Positions 1 through 8,673 of a stretch of DNA of 64,000 bases are shown here, one piece after another. The DNA lies in contig CP099863.1 in NCBI GenBank assembly GCA_024134725.1, positions 1,421,501 to 1,485,500 of the forward strand, written 5' to 3'. A program made the translations under genes and the position numbers. Each line of letters starts with the position of its first letter. The stretch's first letter is position 1. Below the pieces are notes generated by a model. That model did not search any database. It was not told the origin of the DNA and saw nothing but the letters and a program-made list of their open reading frames with translations. This DNA comes from Bacillus sp. 1780r2a1 (GTDB lineage: Bacteria > Bacillota > Bacilli > Bacillales > Bacillaceae_H).

Positions 1-1890
1 GTTGTTTCAACGCATACCGTAACGTTACAGCAACAGCTAATGGAAAGAGATATACCTATGTTAAAAAAGCTTATGCCGTTTGAATTAAACGCAGCAGTTT
101 TAAAGGGGCGTGAGCATTATCTTAGCATTCGAAAATTCAATCAGTTTTTAAAAGAGCGCAATCATAACTATGACGTTATTTTAACAAAAGCCAAACTATT
201 GATTTGGCTTACGGAGACGGAGACAGGAGATGTTGATGAAATCAACTTGCCGTCCGGTGGAAAGCTATTTTGGGAACAGCTGAACGAAAGCAATCCTTCC
301 CATTTAGACTTTAAGCATCCTTGGAATCAACATTCTTTTTATAATCGTGCACAGGCTCGTGCAGCACAAGCTCAGATTATCATTACAAATCACAGGCTTC
401 TTTTATTAGATGTGGTTAGCAAGCGAAATTTACTTCCAAGCTATGAGCAAGTTGTAATTGATGAAGCTCATCACTTTGACACCATTGCAAGTGAAGAGCT
501 TGGTGGAAGGCTTGATTATTTTTCTATTCATGCTCTATTAAGCAGAATAGGCTTGTTAGAAGATAAGGGGTTATTAAACAAAGTACATAAGCTTTGTCAG
601 AAACATGATATAGGGCTAAATGCAAAAAAACTAGAAGAGCTGCTAGAGAAGCTTCGTATTGAATGTGATGACTTATTTCGTCTTGTCCATGCATATGTAA
701 TGAAAAAAAATAAGCAAACGGATAGTGAAATTGGACGAGTAAGCTATCGTTATAATGTTCAAGAAGAGAACAATCTTCATTGGCATACCATCCAGGAACA
801 GGCATCTCGAGTGCGTTTTTTAATGAATGATATTTTATCTCTTTTACATGCTGATTTTCAGGTGGTGGATTCCTATCACGAGCAGCTTACAAAAAGAGAA
901 CAGTCTCATATTCACGAGTTGACAAGCGCAATTGAACAATTTCATCATCTGTCAAGCGAGCTTGCAGACTTTTTCTTTCAAACACATCTTGAAGAGGTGA
1001 CATGGATTGAAATAGAGCCAAAAGGAGCAGCAAACGCTACTTTTTTATATCGTCAACCGCTTTCGGTGGCGGACACGTTAGCAGATACGTTTTTTGCGAA
1101 AAAGAAAAGCGTTATACTAACTTCTGCTACGCTAACAGTGAATCATTCTTTTTCTTATATTATTGAACAGCTTGGGTTGTATGATTTTCAACCACTGCAA
1201 ATGACGATACCATCTCCTTTTGACTATCGAAAACAGGCAAAGGTATATATTCCAAAAGATATGCCAGCTGTAAATGATGTGACGCTTGAAGAGTATAGTG
1301 CGATTATGGCAGAAAGTATCTTAGATATTGCATCTATCACAAAAGGGCGCATGCTTGTACTATTTACCTCTTATGAAATGTTAAAGATGACCTATCAGTA
1401 TATGAAAGAATTAAATGATTTAGAGGAATTTGTTATCCTTGGTCAAGGAGTGACAACGCGTAATCGAAATCGATTACTAAAAGACTTTGCGCAGTTTTCA
1501 CAATCTATTTTACTAGGAACGAACAGCTTGTGGGAAGGTATTGACCTCCCTGGTGAACTGGTATCTAGTCTCATCATTGTTCGCTTACCTTTTGCGTCAC
1601 CACGACACCCATTTCTAAAAGCAAAATTTGAGCAGCTGCGAAAAGAAGGGAAAAATCCATTTATGGATTATTCGCTCCCTCAAGCTGTCATTCGTTTTAA
1701 GCAGGGATTCGGAAGACTAATTCGAACTAAGCAAGATAAAGGATCTATCTTTATTTTAGATAACCGCATGATTACAACGATGTATGGCTCTCATTTTCTT
1801 CATTCTTTGCCAGATGTAGATATCGTAAGTGAATCATTCTCAGTAGCGCTCCACGATTTTGAAACATGGTGGATGTCAAAGAGGCTTTAG
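1..1890 (+). CDS. dinG: DinG-type ATP-dependent helicase (5' end outside window)
   Basis: Superfamily 2 (XPD/DinG-like) helicase, presumed to act in DNA repair. The reading frame is open from base 1, so the first in-window ATG (40) is internal. The N-terminal DnaQ-like exonuclease domain and Walker A motif of Firmicutes DinG (about 930 residues) would lie upstream. Visible parts: the DEAH box (VIDEAHHFD, near 458-480), the motif with SATLTVNHSF, and the C-terminal motifs LGTNSLWEGIDLPGE and RFKQGFGRLIRTKQDKG. No four-cysteine Fe-S cluster is visible, unlike E. coli DinG and unlike YpvA later in this window. In B. subtilis dinG also precedes ypmA-ypmB-aspB. The stop codon lies inside the terminator stem. 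Confidence 0.93.
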   Translation, partial: VVSTHTVTLQQQLMERDIPMLKKLMPFELNAAVLKGREHYLSIRKFNQFLKERNHNYDVILTKAKLLIWLTETETGDVDEINLPSGGKLFWEQLNESNPSHLDFKHPWNQHSFYNRAQARAAQAQIIITNHRLLLLDVVSKRNLLPSYEQVVIDEAHHFDTIASEELGGRLDYFSIHALLSRIGLLEDKGLLNKVHKLCQKHDIGLNAKKLEELLEKLRIECDDLFRLVHAYVMKKNKQTDSEIGRVSYRYNVQEENNLHWHTIQEQASRVRFLMNDILSLLHADFQVVDSYHEQLTKREQSHIHELTSAIEQFHHLSSELADFFFQTHLEEVTWIEIEPKGAANATFLYRQPLSVADTLADTFFAKKKSVILTSATLTVNHSFSYIIEQLGLYDFQPLQMTIPSPFDYRKQAKVYIPKDMPAVNDVTLEEYSAIMAESILDIASITKGRMLVLFTSYEMLKMTYQYMKELNDLEEFVILGQGVTTRNRNRLLKDFAQFSQSILLGTNSLWEGIDLPGELVSSLIIVRLPFASPRHPFLKAKFEQLRKEGKNPFMDYSLPQAVIRFKQGFGRLIRTKQDKGSIFILDNRMITTMYGSHFLHSLPDVDIVSESFSVALHDFETWWMSKRL

Positions 1891-1915
1891 CACGGAATGT
1901 GCTAAAGCTTTTTTT
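1884..1915 (+). terminator. Intrinsic terminator of dinG
   Basis: A 10-bp stem (GCTTTAGCAC at 1884-1893, GTGCTAAAGC at 1899-1908) with a 5-base loop is followed by a T-run. The dinG stop codon sits in the left arm. Confidence 0.85.
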
Positions 1916-1970
1916 GCATAGCTTTTCTTGTAGATGTACACCCTAATAGTGGAAAACAAAGGAAGTGAGT

Positions 1971-2789
1971 GTGTTTAACATGATTAAACGAAATATGTTA
2001 ATATGGGCAGTTTGCCTGTGCTTGTTCAGCAATGCTTGCATTGTTCAGGGAGCTAGTCAAGTAGACTTTAGCCTCAAAGAGGACGAAGCAGCAATTTCCT
2101 TTTTTCCTTTATTCGATGGAGAAGCCACACTTGTACAAGACGGGACGAATCGCGTTATTCTAATTAATACAGGCAGTAAACGATCGCGAAAAGAGCTAGC
2201 TTATTGGCTGGATTTTTACCATATTAAGCAAATTAACCAAGTGATTATTACAAAGCAAAGCGAGAAATACAACGGAAATGTTGATTGGGTTACAAAGCAA
2301 TATCAGGTAGAAGAATTAATTGTGCCTAAAGGCTCAAAAGAATTACAAACTCAGCATACCACTATGTGGAAAACTAAGGATATGTATCAGCTATCAAAAC
2401 ATATTCATGTATCCGTTCTTTATCATGAAGAAGAAAATTTCCCTTCCATGGATTTTATAGTAGCATTTGGAGAACATCAAATGCTTTATATGAGTAGCCC
2501 TGCATCTACTATTGAGCAGCATTTGCTTATGAAGCCAGTAAGAAAAATAGACTTGATTAAACTCGCAAATTTTGGTGAAGGTGAGCCGTTATCAGAGCCG
2601 TTTTTAAAACAGCTAAACCCACAAATTGGTGTCTTATTCTCAAAAGAAAATCGCACCATTCATCCTGACCTTGCATCAAGGTTAACGGATGGCTGGATCG
2701 AGTTATACGATACAAATAAAAGGGAATCGCTTTCTATTAAAATGTCACCTACGATTTATGATGTTATGAAATTTAAGAAGACGACCTAA
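1971..2789 (+). CDS. Secreted protein with ComEC-type metallo-beta-lactamase fold, metal motif lost
   Basis: The N-terminus is a signal peptide (basic MIKRN, then a hydrophobic stretch to about residue 25, possible cleavage near VQGA). The body has the ComEC/Rec2-like beta-lactamase layout: a strand ending in a VILINTG-type motif, then helix and strand with VIITK. Where active members carry HxHxDH, this protein reads TKQSEKYNG, so the metal ligands are missing and it is probably not a hydrolase. The start is uncertain: GTG 1971 lies 5 bases from GGAAG, and ATG 1980 is the alternative. It sits alone between terminator-bounded dinG and ypmA. The specific function is unknown. Confidence 0.7.
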   Translation: MFNMIKRNMLIWAVCLCLFSNACIVQGASQVDFSLKEDEAAISFFPLFDGEATLVQDGTNRVILINTGSKRSRKELAYWLDFYHIKQINQVIITKQSEKYNGNVDWVTKQYQVEELIVPKGSKELQTQHTTMWKTKDMYQLSKHIHVSVLYHEEENFPSMDFIVAFGEHQMLYMSSPASTIEQHLLMKPVRKIDLIKLANFGEGEPLSEPFLKQLNPQIGVLFSKENRTIHPDLASRLTDGWIELYDTNKRESLSIKMSPTIYDVMKFKKTT

Positions 2790-2790
2790 A

Positions 2791-2808
2791 TTTCTTTTGC
2801 AAAAGAAA
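2791..2808. repeat. Perfect 18-bp palindrome
   Basis: TTTCTTTTGCAAAAGAAA directly follows the upstream stop codon. It has no loop and no following T-run, so a terminator is doubtful; a protein-binding site or mRNA 3' hairpin is possible. Confidence 0.5.
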
Positions 2809-2868
2809 GAGAGATAATTATAATAAAAATAGAGAGGTTTTAGCTATAGCAGAGCGAGTTTTCCTAGC

Positions 2869-2898
2869 TTGATTTTATGTTTAGATAGGGAATACAAT
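2869..2898 (+). promoter_or_regulatory. Candidate sigma-A promoter for ypmA-ypmB
   Basis: TTGATT (2869-2874), an 18-bp spacer, then TACAAT (2893-2898), about 70 bp upstream of the ypmA start. Motif match only. Confidence 0.45.
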
Positions 2899-2975
2899 AG
2901 CCCAAAAGCTAAGCCGTGTGTTATGATAAACAGATAATCATTTATTTAGAGGTGTTTGGTAAGAGGAGGAACAAC

Positions 2976-3146
2976 ATGGAAAGCAAAATTGAAGTTTTAT
3001 CAACCGTTCGCATTGAGCATTCTTCTGATTTATATAAAATAGTGGACAGCTTAAATCGAACGTTAAAAAAGAAAGATTTAATGTTTGGACTAGCATTAGA
3101 CCAAGAAGATCAAAGTAAAGCAATTTTTACGATTTATCGTACATAA
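2976..3146 (+). CDS. ypmA: Conserved small protein YpmA
   Basis: A 56-residue protein beginning MESKIEVLSTV, matching the size and opening of Bacillus YpmA (DUF4264-type small protein) of unknown function. The start is ATG 2976 behind AAGAGGAGGAACAAC; an upstream in-frame start at 2916 has no RBS. No membrane segment or signal peptide is seen. It lies 11 bp before ypmB, so the two are probably co-transcribed, as in B. subtilis between dinG and aspB. Confidence 0.85.
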   Translation: MESKIEVLSTVRIEHSSDLYKIVDSLNRTLKKKDLMFGLALDQEDQSKAIFTIYRT

Positions 3147-3157
3147 GTAGGGATAAG

Positions 3158-3649
3158 ATGAAAAAGTGGTTTATTGGAATTGTTGTTATGGTATGTTTAG
3201 TAGCAGGGTGGCAAACCCATTCAATTTATAAAGCGGCTGTAAACGATGTACAAGTTGACGAGAAAAAGGCATCAGCCAAGGCAAAAGAAGATTTTAATCT
3301 AAAATCTGTGACGAGTACACAAGCATATTTTGGAGACCATACATTTTATGTAGTAGAAGGTATTAACGATAAAAATGAAGATGTTATCGCTTGGGTACCA
3401 AAAAGTCAAAAACAAAAAGCGGTGTTAAAAAAAGTAGCCGATGGAATTTCAAAAGAACAAGCTATAGAAATTGTTCAAAGAGATCGAAATCCGAAAGAAA
3501 TTAAATCAGTCCGACTAGGAATTGAAAATGAAAAGCCGCTATGGGAAGTTACCTATATTGATCAAGAGGAAAAACATTTAACTTATTATTATATTGATTT
3601 TACAAGCGGGGAGTTTATGAAGCGATATAGCTTAACAAAACCTGAATGA
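3158..3649 (+). CDS. ypmB: Cell elongation protein YpmB/TseB
   Basis: A 163-residue bitopic membrane protein. The N-terminus MKKWFIGIVVMVCLVAGW is a single transmembrane anchor or uncleaved signal. The rest is extracellular, with two PepSY-like/DUF5590 units (TSTQAYFGDHTFYVVEG and later KPLWEVTYIDQEEKHLTYY). In B. subtilis this protein (TseB, formerly YpmB) acts with the elongation transpeptidase PBP2A; that role is carried over by homology. It follows ypmA by 11 bp and keeps the Bacillus order before aspB. Confidence 0.85.
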   Translation: MKKWFIGIVVMVCLVAGWQTHSIYKAAVNDVQVDEKKASAKAKEDFNLKSVTSTQAYFGDHTFYVVEGINDKNEDVIAWVPKSQKQKAVLKKVADGISKEQAIEIVQRDRNPKEIKSVRLGIENEKPLWEVTYIDQEEKHLTYYYIDFTSGEFMKRYSLTKPE

Positions 3650-3655
3650 GTTTAT

Positions 3656-3687
3656 TTATAACGTATGTTTATGCATACGTGTTATAA
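3656..3687 (+). terminator. Hairpin after ypmB, weak terminator candidate
   Basis: TTATAACGTATG (3656-3667) pairs with CATACGTGTTATAA (3674-3687) around a two-base bulge. No clear T-run follows. A second 7-bp hairpin at 3691-3712 (GCTTTGC/GTAAAGC) lies between it and aspB. Confidence 0.35.
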
Positions 3688-3777
3688 AACGCTTTGCATC
3701 TTAGAGTAAAGCAAAATTGTTGCTATGATCAGCTTTACATAGCTGGTTATAGCCGTAGTTCATAGGGGGAGATTTTA

Positions 3778-4962
3778 GTGAAATTAGCAAAACGTGTATC
3801 AGCTTTAACACCATCATCGACATTGGCTATTACAGCCAAAGCAAAAGAGCTTAAAGCCGCAGGACATGATGTCATTGGCTTAGGTGCAGGTGAACCAGAT
3901 TTTAATACGCCGCAGCATATACTAGAAGCATCTGTAAAAGCAATGAATGAGGGCCAAACAAAGTATACACCTGCAGGCGGACTTATGCCTTTAAAAGACG
4001 CAATTATTGAAAAGTTTAAGCGTGACCAGAACTTAACATACAAGTCATCTGAAGTTATCGTATGTTCAGGCGCAAAGCATGCTTTGTATACATTATTTCA
4101 AGTGATTTTAGATGAGGGAGATGAAGTTATCATTCCAACTCCTTACTGGGTAAGTTATCCTGAGCAAGTCAAGCTAGCAGAAGGTACACCGGTTTATGTC
4201 GAAGGTTCTGAAAATAATGAATTTAAAATTACGCCCGCACAGCTAGAGTCAGTTATTACTAGTAAAACAAAAGCCGTAATCTTAAACTCACCAAGTAATC
4301 CAACAGGTATGATTTATACGCGTGAAGAGCTAGAAGCACTCGGTGAGGTTTGCTTAAAGCATGATGTGCTAATCGTATCAGATGAAATCTATGAAAAATT
4401 AGTATATGGTGGTGCAGAGCACGTTTCGATTGCAGAATTATCACCAGCGCTCAAAGAGCAAACCGTTATTATCAATGGGGTATCTAAATCGCACTCAATG
4501 ACAGGATGGCGTATTGGTTATGCAGCTGGTAACGAGACAATCATAAAGGCAATGACGAACCTAGCGAGTCACAGCACATCTAACCCAACTTCAATTGCTC
4601 AATATGCAACAATTGCAGCTTATAACGGAACGCAAGAGCCCGTGGAAATGATGCGCAAAGCCTTTGAAGAGCGTTTAAACGTAATTCATAAACAACTTAA
4701 TGACATTCCTGGTTTCTCTTGTTTAAAGCCTCAAGGTGCATTCTATTTGTTCCCTAACGCTATTGAAGCTGCTAGACTAACAGGGTTTGAAACGGTAGAT
4801 GCTTGGGTAGAAGCGATTTTAGAAGAAGAAAAAGTAGCACTTGTTCCAGGTTCAGGATTCGGTTCTCCTGAAAATGTTCGTTTATCCTACGCTACTTCGC
4901 TTGAACTATTGGAAAAAGCAGTGGCGCGAATTGCGTCATTTATGGCAAGACACATGAAATAA
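3778..4962 (+). CDS. aspB: Aspartate aminotransferase
   Basis: PLP-dependent class I aminotransferase converting oxaloacetate and glutamate to aspartate and 2-oxoglutarate. Its 394 residues match B. subtilis AspB (393). It opens with the subgroup signature GLGAGEPDFNTP, and NSPSNPTGM and the PLP-lysine motif GVSKSHSMTGWR are present. The start is GTG 3778 behind TAGGGGGAGATTTTA. Next to asnS it provides the aspartate substrate for asparagine metabolism. A strong terminator separates it from asnS here. Confidence 0.95.
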   Translation: MKLAKRVSALTPSSTLAITAKAKELKAAGHDVIGLGAGEPDFNTPQHILEASVKAMNEGQTKYTPAGGLMPLKDAIIEKFKRDQNLTYKSSEVIVCSGAKHALYTLFQVILDEGDEVIIPTPYWVSYPEQVKLAEGTPVYVEGSENNEFKITPAQLESVITSKTKAVILNSPSNPTGMIYTREELEALGEVCLKHDVLIVSDEIYEKLVYGGAEHVSIAELSPALKEQTVIINGVSKSHSMTGWRIGYAAGNETIIKAMTNLASHSTSNPTSIAQYATIAAYNGTQEPVEMMRKAFEERLNVIHKQLNDIPGFSCLKPQGAFYLFPNAIEAARLTGFETVDAWVEAILEEEKVALVPGSGFGSPENVRLSYATSLELLEKAVARIASFMARHMK

Positions 4963-4971
4963 AGTAATGGA

Positions 4972-5000
4972 GAGCGGCTTCTGTAGAAGCCGCTCTTTTA
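4972..5000 (+). terminator. Intrinsic terminator of aspB
   Basis: A perfect 10-bp GC-rich stem (GAGCGGCTTC/GAAGCCGCTC) with a TGTA loop, then TTTTATT. Confidence 0.9.
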
Positions 5001-5113
5001 TTGACAATGTCATAAGTTTCCCGTGATTGTTACTTGTTATTGTGAGTGTCGAAATGTATAATAGGGTGGCATACATAATTAAAGGATGTAAGTTTTTTGG
5101 AGGGATTTTAATC

Positions 5114-6406
5114 GTGAAAATTACGATTTCTGAAGCAAGTAAGCACGTTGGAAAAGAAGTAACAATTGGTGCTTGGTTAGCAAATAAACGTTCAAGTGGT
5201 AAAATCGCATTCCTACAGCTTCGAGACGGCTCTGGATTTATTCAAGGGGTTGTTGTAAAGGCAGAAGTAGGGGAAGATGTTTTCAAAAAGGCAAAAGCAT
5301 TAACGCAAGAATCTTCTTTATACGTAACAGGAACTGTTCAAGAAGATGAGCGTTCACCTTTTGGATATGAATTAACAGTAACGGATGTAGAAGTTATTCA
5401 TGAAGCAGTTGACTATCCAATTACGCCAAAAGAACACGGAACAGAGTTTTTAATGGACAACCGTCACTTATGGTTACGCTCAAAGCGTCAACACGCTGTA
5501 ATGAAAGTTCGTAACGAAATTATTCGTGCAACGTACGAATTCTTTAATGATAATGGGTTTACAAAAGTAGATCCTCCAATCTTAACGGGAAGTGCGCCAG
5601 AAGGTACAACAGAACTTTTCCATACGAAGTACTTCGATGAAGATGCATTCCTTTCACAAAGTGGCCAACTTTATATGGAAGCAGCTGCAATGGCACTTGG
5701 AAAAGTATTTTCATTTGGTCCAACATTCCGTGCAGAAAAGTCAAAAACGCGTCGTCATTTAATTGAATTCTGGATGATTGAGCCTGAAATGGCATTCTAC
5801 CAGTTTGAAGATAGCTTAAAGGTACAAGAAGAATATGTATCACACGTGGTTCAATCAGTACTAGAAAATTGTAAGCTAGAATTAAATGTTCTAGGTCGAG
5901 ATACGTCTAAATTAGAACAAATTAAAGCTCCGTTCCCACGTATTACGTATGATGATGCGTTGAAATTTTTACATGAAAAAGGATTCGATGATATTCAGTG
6001 GGGAGATGACTTTGGTTCACCACACGAAACGGCTATCGCAGAAAGCTATGATAAGCCAGTGTTTATCACGCATTATCCAACATCATTAAAACCATTCTAC
6101 ATGCAGCCAGACCCAACAAATGGAGATGTAGTATTATGTGCAGATTTAATTGCTCCTGAAGGTTATGGTGAAATTATTGGTGGATCAGAGCGTATCCACG
6201 ATCAAGAATTACTAGCTCAGCGCGTAGCAGAACATGAGCTAGATACAGAAACGTATAAATGGTATTTAGAGCTTCGTAAGTACGGATCAGTTCCACACTC
6301 TGGGTTCGGGTTAGGACTTGAGCGTACGGTAGCATGGATTAGTGGCGTTGAGCACGTTCGTGAAACCATTCCATTCCCACGTCTATTAAACCGTCTGTAT
6401 CCTTAA
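5114..6406 (+). CDS. asnS: Asparaginyl-tRNA synthetase
   Basis: Class IIb aminoacyl-tRNA synthetase charging tRNA-Asn, 430 residues as in B. subtilis. The N-terminal OB fold is tRNA-binding. Class II motif 2 is seen around [20 protein letters not shown], and motif 3 is [15 protein letters not shown] near the C-terminus. The start is GTG 5114 with GGAGGG nine bases upstream. An in-frame extension back to 5027 has no RBS and runs through promoter-like DNA. No T-box leader was recognised upstream, where the gap after the aspB terminator is only about 110 bp. Confidence 0.95.
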   Translation: MKITISEASKHVGKEVTIGAWLANKRSSGKIAFLQLRDGSGFIQGVVVKAEVGEDVFKKAKALTQESSLYVTGTVQEDERSPFGYELTVTDVEVIHEAVDYPITPKEHGTEFLMDNRHLWLRSKRQHAVMKVRNEIIRATYEFFNDNGFTKVDPPILTGSAPEGTTELFHTKYFDEDAFLSQSGQLYMEAAAMALGKVFSFGPTFRAEKSKTRRHLIEFWMIEPEMAFYQFEDSLKVQEEYVSHVVQSVLENCKLELNVLGRDTSKLEQIKAPFPRITYDDALKFLHEKGFDDIQWGDDFGSPHETAIAESYDKPVFITHYPTSLKPFYMQPDPTNGDVVLCADLIAPEGYGEIIGGSERIHDQELLAQRVAEHELDTETYKWYLELRKYGSVPHSGFGLGLERTVAWISGVEHVRETIPFPRLLNRLYP

Positions 6407-6447
6407 TAGAAGCGAAGTGACTTTGTATACAAAATTGTTACACTAGA

Positions 6448-6475
6448 AAAAGGTGGCATGACGCCATCTTTTTCT
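6448..6475 (+). terminator. Terminator of asnS
   Basis: GGTGGC (6452-6457) pairs with GCCATC (6463-6468) using G-U; flanking A-run and T-run. Confidence 0.7.
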
Positions 6476-6504
6476 AATCAATGTTGTTACGCATTAAATA
6501 AACG

Positions 6505-6534
6505 TCCACCCTTTCTAAAAAACGGTGGATTTTT
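6505..6534 (+). terminator. Possible second terminator before dnaD
   Basis: TCCACC (6505-6510) and GGTGGA (6524-6529) form a 6-bp stem around a 13-base loop, followed by TTTTTATTT. Confidence 0.45.
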
Positions 6535-6619
6535 ATTTGTTTTATGGTGAAAGTTTTCCTAAACAGTTTTTCGTTTTCACCTATCCTTCGTGATATACTA
6601 ACTTTAGAGGTGTTCCAAA

Positions 6620-7324
6620 ATGAAAAAAGATGATATGATTGCATGGTTTGAGCAAGGCTCTATTTCTATTCCAAAGCTATTGTTTAATCACTATAGCGAT
6701 CTAGGCTTAGATGAAACAGAATTTATGATGCTAATGCATCTTAATGTATTTATTGATAGTGGTGAATACTTTCCCACTCCACATGATCTCTCTGCAAAAA
6801 TGAGTGTCTCCACGACAAAGTGTATGGAAGTACTTCGAAATCTTATTCAAAAAGGTGTTCTAACGATTGAACAGCTCGATGATTCCTCTTCGGTTATTTC
6901 CGAGCAATATTCTCTTAAACCACTTTGGGGAAAGCTAATTAATTTATTGATGAAGGAAAATCAAAATGAAGTGCAGCAAGTGCAGGAGCAGGAAGAGATA
7001 AATTTATATTCGATTTTTGAAAAAGAGTTTGGTCGTCCGCTTTCGCCGTTTGAATGCGAAACGTTAGCTATGTGGGTAGACCAAGATCATCATGATCCAA
7101 TCATTATTAAAACAGCTCTTCGTGAATCAGTTATGTCCGGAAAATTAAATTTTCGATACATTGACCGCATCTTGTTTGAGTGGAAGAAGAATGGTATTAA
7201 AACCATCGACCAGGCACGAGCGCATAGTCAAAAATTTAGGCAACATCAACAACCTAAAAGTCAGAAGCCTTCCCAATCTCAAAATTCCTCAGCTGTTCCA
7301 TTTTTCAACTGGCTTGAACAGTAA
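6620..7324 (+). CDS. dnaD: Primosomal protein DnaD
   Basis: Helicase-loading primosome component that works with DnaB and DnaI to load DnaC at oriC and at restart sites. 234 residues (B. subtilis 232). The N-terminal winged-helix DDBH1 domain runs to about residue 100. The C-terminal DDBH2 domain contains the YxxxIL-like segment FRYIDRILFEWKKNGIKT, which binds DNA. The tail is Gln/Ser/Pro-rich. The start is ATG 6620 behind TAGAGGTGTTCCAAA. In B. subtilis dnaD and nth are adjacent as here, although a terminator separates them in this window. Confidence 0.93.
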   Translation: MKKDDMIAWFEQGSISIPKLLFNHYSDLGLDETEFMMLMHLNVFIDSGEYFPTPHDLSAKMSVSTTKCMEVLRNLIQKGVLTIEQLDDSSSVISEQYSLKPLWGKLINLLMKENQNEVQQVQEQEEINLYSIFEKEFGRPLSPFECETLAMWVDQDHHDPIIIKTALRESVMSGKLNFRYIDRILFEWKKNGIKTIDQARAHSQKFRQHQQPKSQKPSQSQNSSAVPFFNWLEQ

Positions 7325-7360
7325 TAAACTCCATTACTAAGAGTGGTTAACGGAAGAGGA

Positions 7361-7407
7361 AAGCTGATTTAATTTCAGGCGTGTCCTGATGTTAAATCAG
7401 CTTTTTT
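7361..7407 (+). terminator. Terminator of dnaD with a nested inner hairpin
   Basis: AAGCTGATTTAA (7361-7372) pairs with TTAAATCAGCTT (7391-7402), then a T-run. The loop itself holds TCAGG/CCTGA, giving one long two-part stem. Confidence 0.85.
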
Positions 7408-7477
7408 AGCATGATAATACATACTAAGATAAAAAGGGGTGAAAAGCTAAAACAAATTAAGGTTGTTTTAGCAAGCT

Positions 7478-8146
7478 ATGTTAAATCTAACACAAATTCG
7501 TCACTGTTTAGACGTAATGGCAGAAATGTTTCCTGATGCACACTGTGAATTAAATCATAAAAATCCATTTGAGCTAGTGATTGCAGTTGCTCTATCCGCT
7601 CAGTGTACGGATGCGCTTGTAAATAGAGTGACAAAAGAACTGTTTCAAAAATATCAAACACCAGAAGATTATCTAGCTGTTTCATTAGAAGAGCTTCAGC
7701 AAGACATTCGTTCAATAGGACTTTATCGGAACAAAGCAAAAAATATTCGAAAGCTGTGTGAGCTTTTAATTCATGAGTACAACGGTGAAGTACCACAAGA
7801 CAGAGATGAGCTTACTAAGCTTCCTGGAGTGGGCCGAAAGACAGCTAATGTCGTCGTTTCCGTTGCTTTTGGTATTCCTGCTATTGCCGTTGATACGCAC
7901 GTGGAACGAGTTAGTAAAAGACTTGGTATTTGTCGCTGGAAGGATTCAGTATTAGAAGTAGAAAAAACGTTGATGCGAAAGGTGCCAAAAGAAGAGTGGG
8001 GAGTTACTCATCACCGCTTAATTTTCTTTGGCCGCTATCACTGTAAAGCGCAGGCTCCTCAATGTCCCACTTGTCCATTGCTGGAGCTGTGTCGAGAAGG
8101 AAAAAAACGAATGAAGGCGAGAGGTGAGCATGCTATCAAAGGTTAA
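7478..8146 (+). CDS. nth: Endonuclease III
   Basis: Bifunctional DNA glycosylase/AP lyase removing oxidised pyrimidines in base excision repair. 222 residues. The helix-hairpin-helix LPGVGRKTANVV carries the catalytic lysine, and the catalytic aspartate is in VDTHVERVSKRLG. The C-terminal Fe-S cluster has spacing C-x6-C-x2-C-x5-C (CKAQAPQCPTCPLLELC). The protein aligns with the B. subtilis protein from MLNL, so ATG 7478 is used, although the nearest good Shine-Dalgarno (AAAAGGGGTG, about 7431-7441) is too far upstream. Translation may be weak or use another signal. It overlaps ypoC by 17 bp. Confidence 0.94.
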   Translation: MLNLTQIRHCLDVMAEMFPDAHCELNHKNPFELVIAVALSAQCTDALVNRVTKELFQKYQTPEDYLAVSLEELQQDIRSIGLYRNKAKNIRKLCELLIHEYNGEVPQDRDELTKLPGVGRKTANVVVSVAFGIPAIAVDTHVERVSKRLGICRWKDSVLEVEKTLMRKVPKEEWGVTHHRLIFFGRYHCKAQAPQCPTCPLLELCREGKKRMKARGEHAIKG

Positions 8147-8648
8147 AGTGCCACCTGAATTTAAGCGTGATCCATTTTTTTTCGCACAAGATGTTATTGT
8201 GTTTCAGTCGCCGTTGCTGAGGGGGGAGACACATCAGCAACCAGCCTTTATCTATGACATAGTAGCGAAAGAAGAAGAGCTTTTAGAAGCTCCATGGAAT
8301 TCATTAGAAGATTGTATCCCATCGTTATTTATAGAATGGAAGAACCAAGAGAAAATACTACACGAACAATTTTCTATACGTAAAGTGACAAATGCAAAAG
8401 AGGTAATTACGGAATGGAGTGGGAGATTTTTAAGTGCGCTGTTTTGGATTAATGGGAGGTCTATTCAAGGTCTTACAGCACTGGAAGCTGATATTCAAAA
8501 GCTTACATACAAGCCAGTGAACACGTCTGAGCGTCTACTATTTCTGTTGAAAAAGCCTGGAATGTATCACTCATTCGTTCAGCTTAGTGAACTATATAAG
8601 GAATTACAAAAGCAGTATGCCATTAAGCGTATACGCTTAAAAAAATAA
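8130..8648 (+). CDS. ypoC: YpoC family protein
   Basis: 172-residue protein matching the size and position of B. subtilis YpoC, between nth and ponA. No function is established. It is rich in Glu, Lys and Trp, with no membrane segment or signal peptide. The start chosen is ATG 8130, preceded by GAGAGGTGA; the upstream GTG 8124 lies inside that RBS. It overlaps the end of nth, so translation is probably coupled. Its stop codon lies in the stem of the convergent terminator shared with ponA. Confidence 0.8.
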   Translation: MLSKVKVPPEFKRDPFFFAQDVIVFQSPLLRGETHQQPAFIYDIVAKEEELLEAPWNSLEDCIPSLFIEWKNQEKILHEQFSIRKVTNAKEVITEWSGRFLSALFWINGRSIQGLTALEADIQKLTYKPVNTSERLLFLLKKPGMYHSFVQLSELYKELQKQYAIKRIRLKK

Positions 8649-8673
8649 ACCGCTCACGATGAGCGGTTTATTT
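8643..8673. terminator. Bidirectional terminator between ypoC and ponA
   Basis: A perfect 14-bp inverted repeat (AAATAAACCGCTCA, loop CGA, TGAGCGGTTTATTT) serves both convergent genes. Confidence 0.92.

Noticed and set aside
5027-5113. N-terminal extension of asnS
   Set aside because: The length without it equals the B. subtilis enzyme, and GTG 5114 has the RBS; the extension runs through promoter-like DNA.
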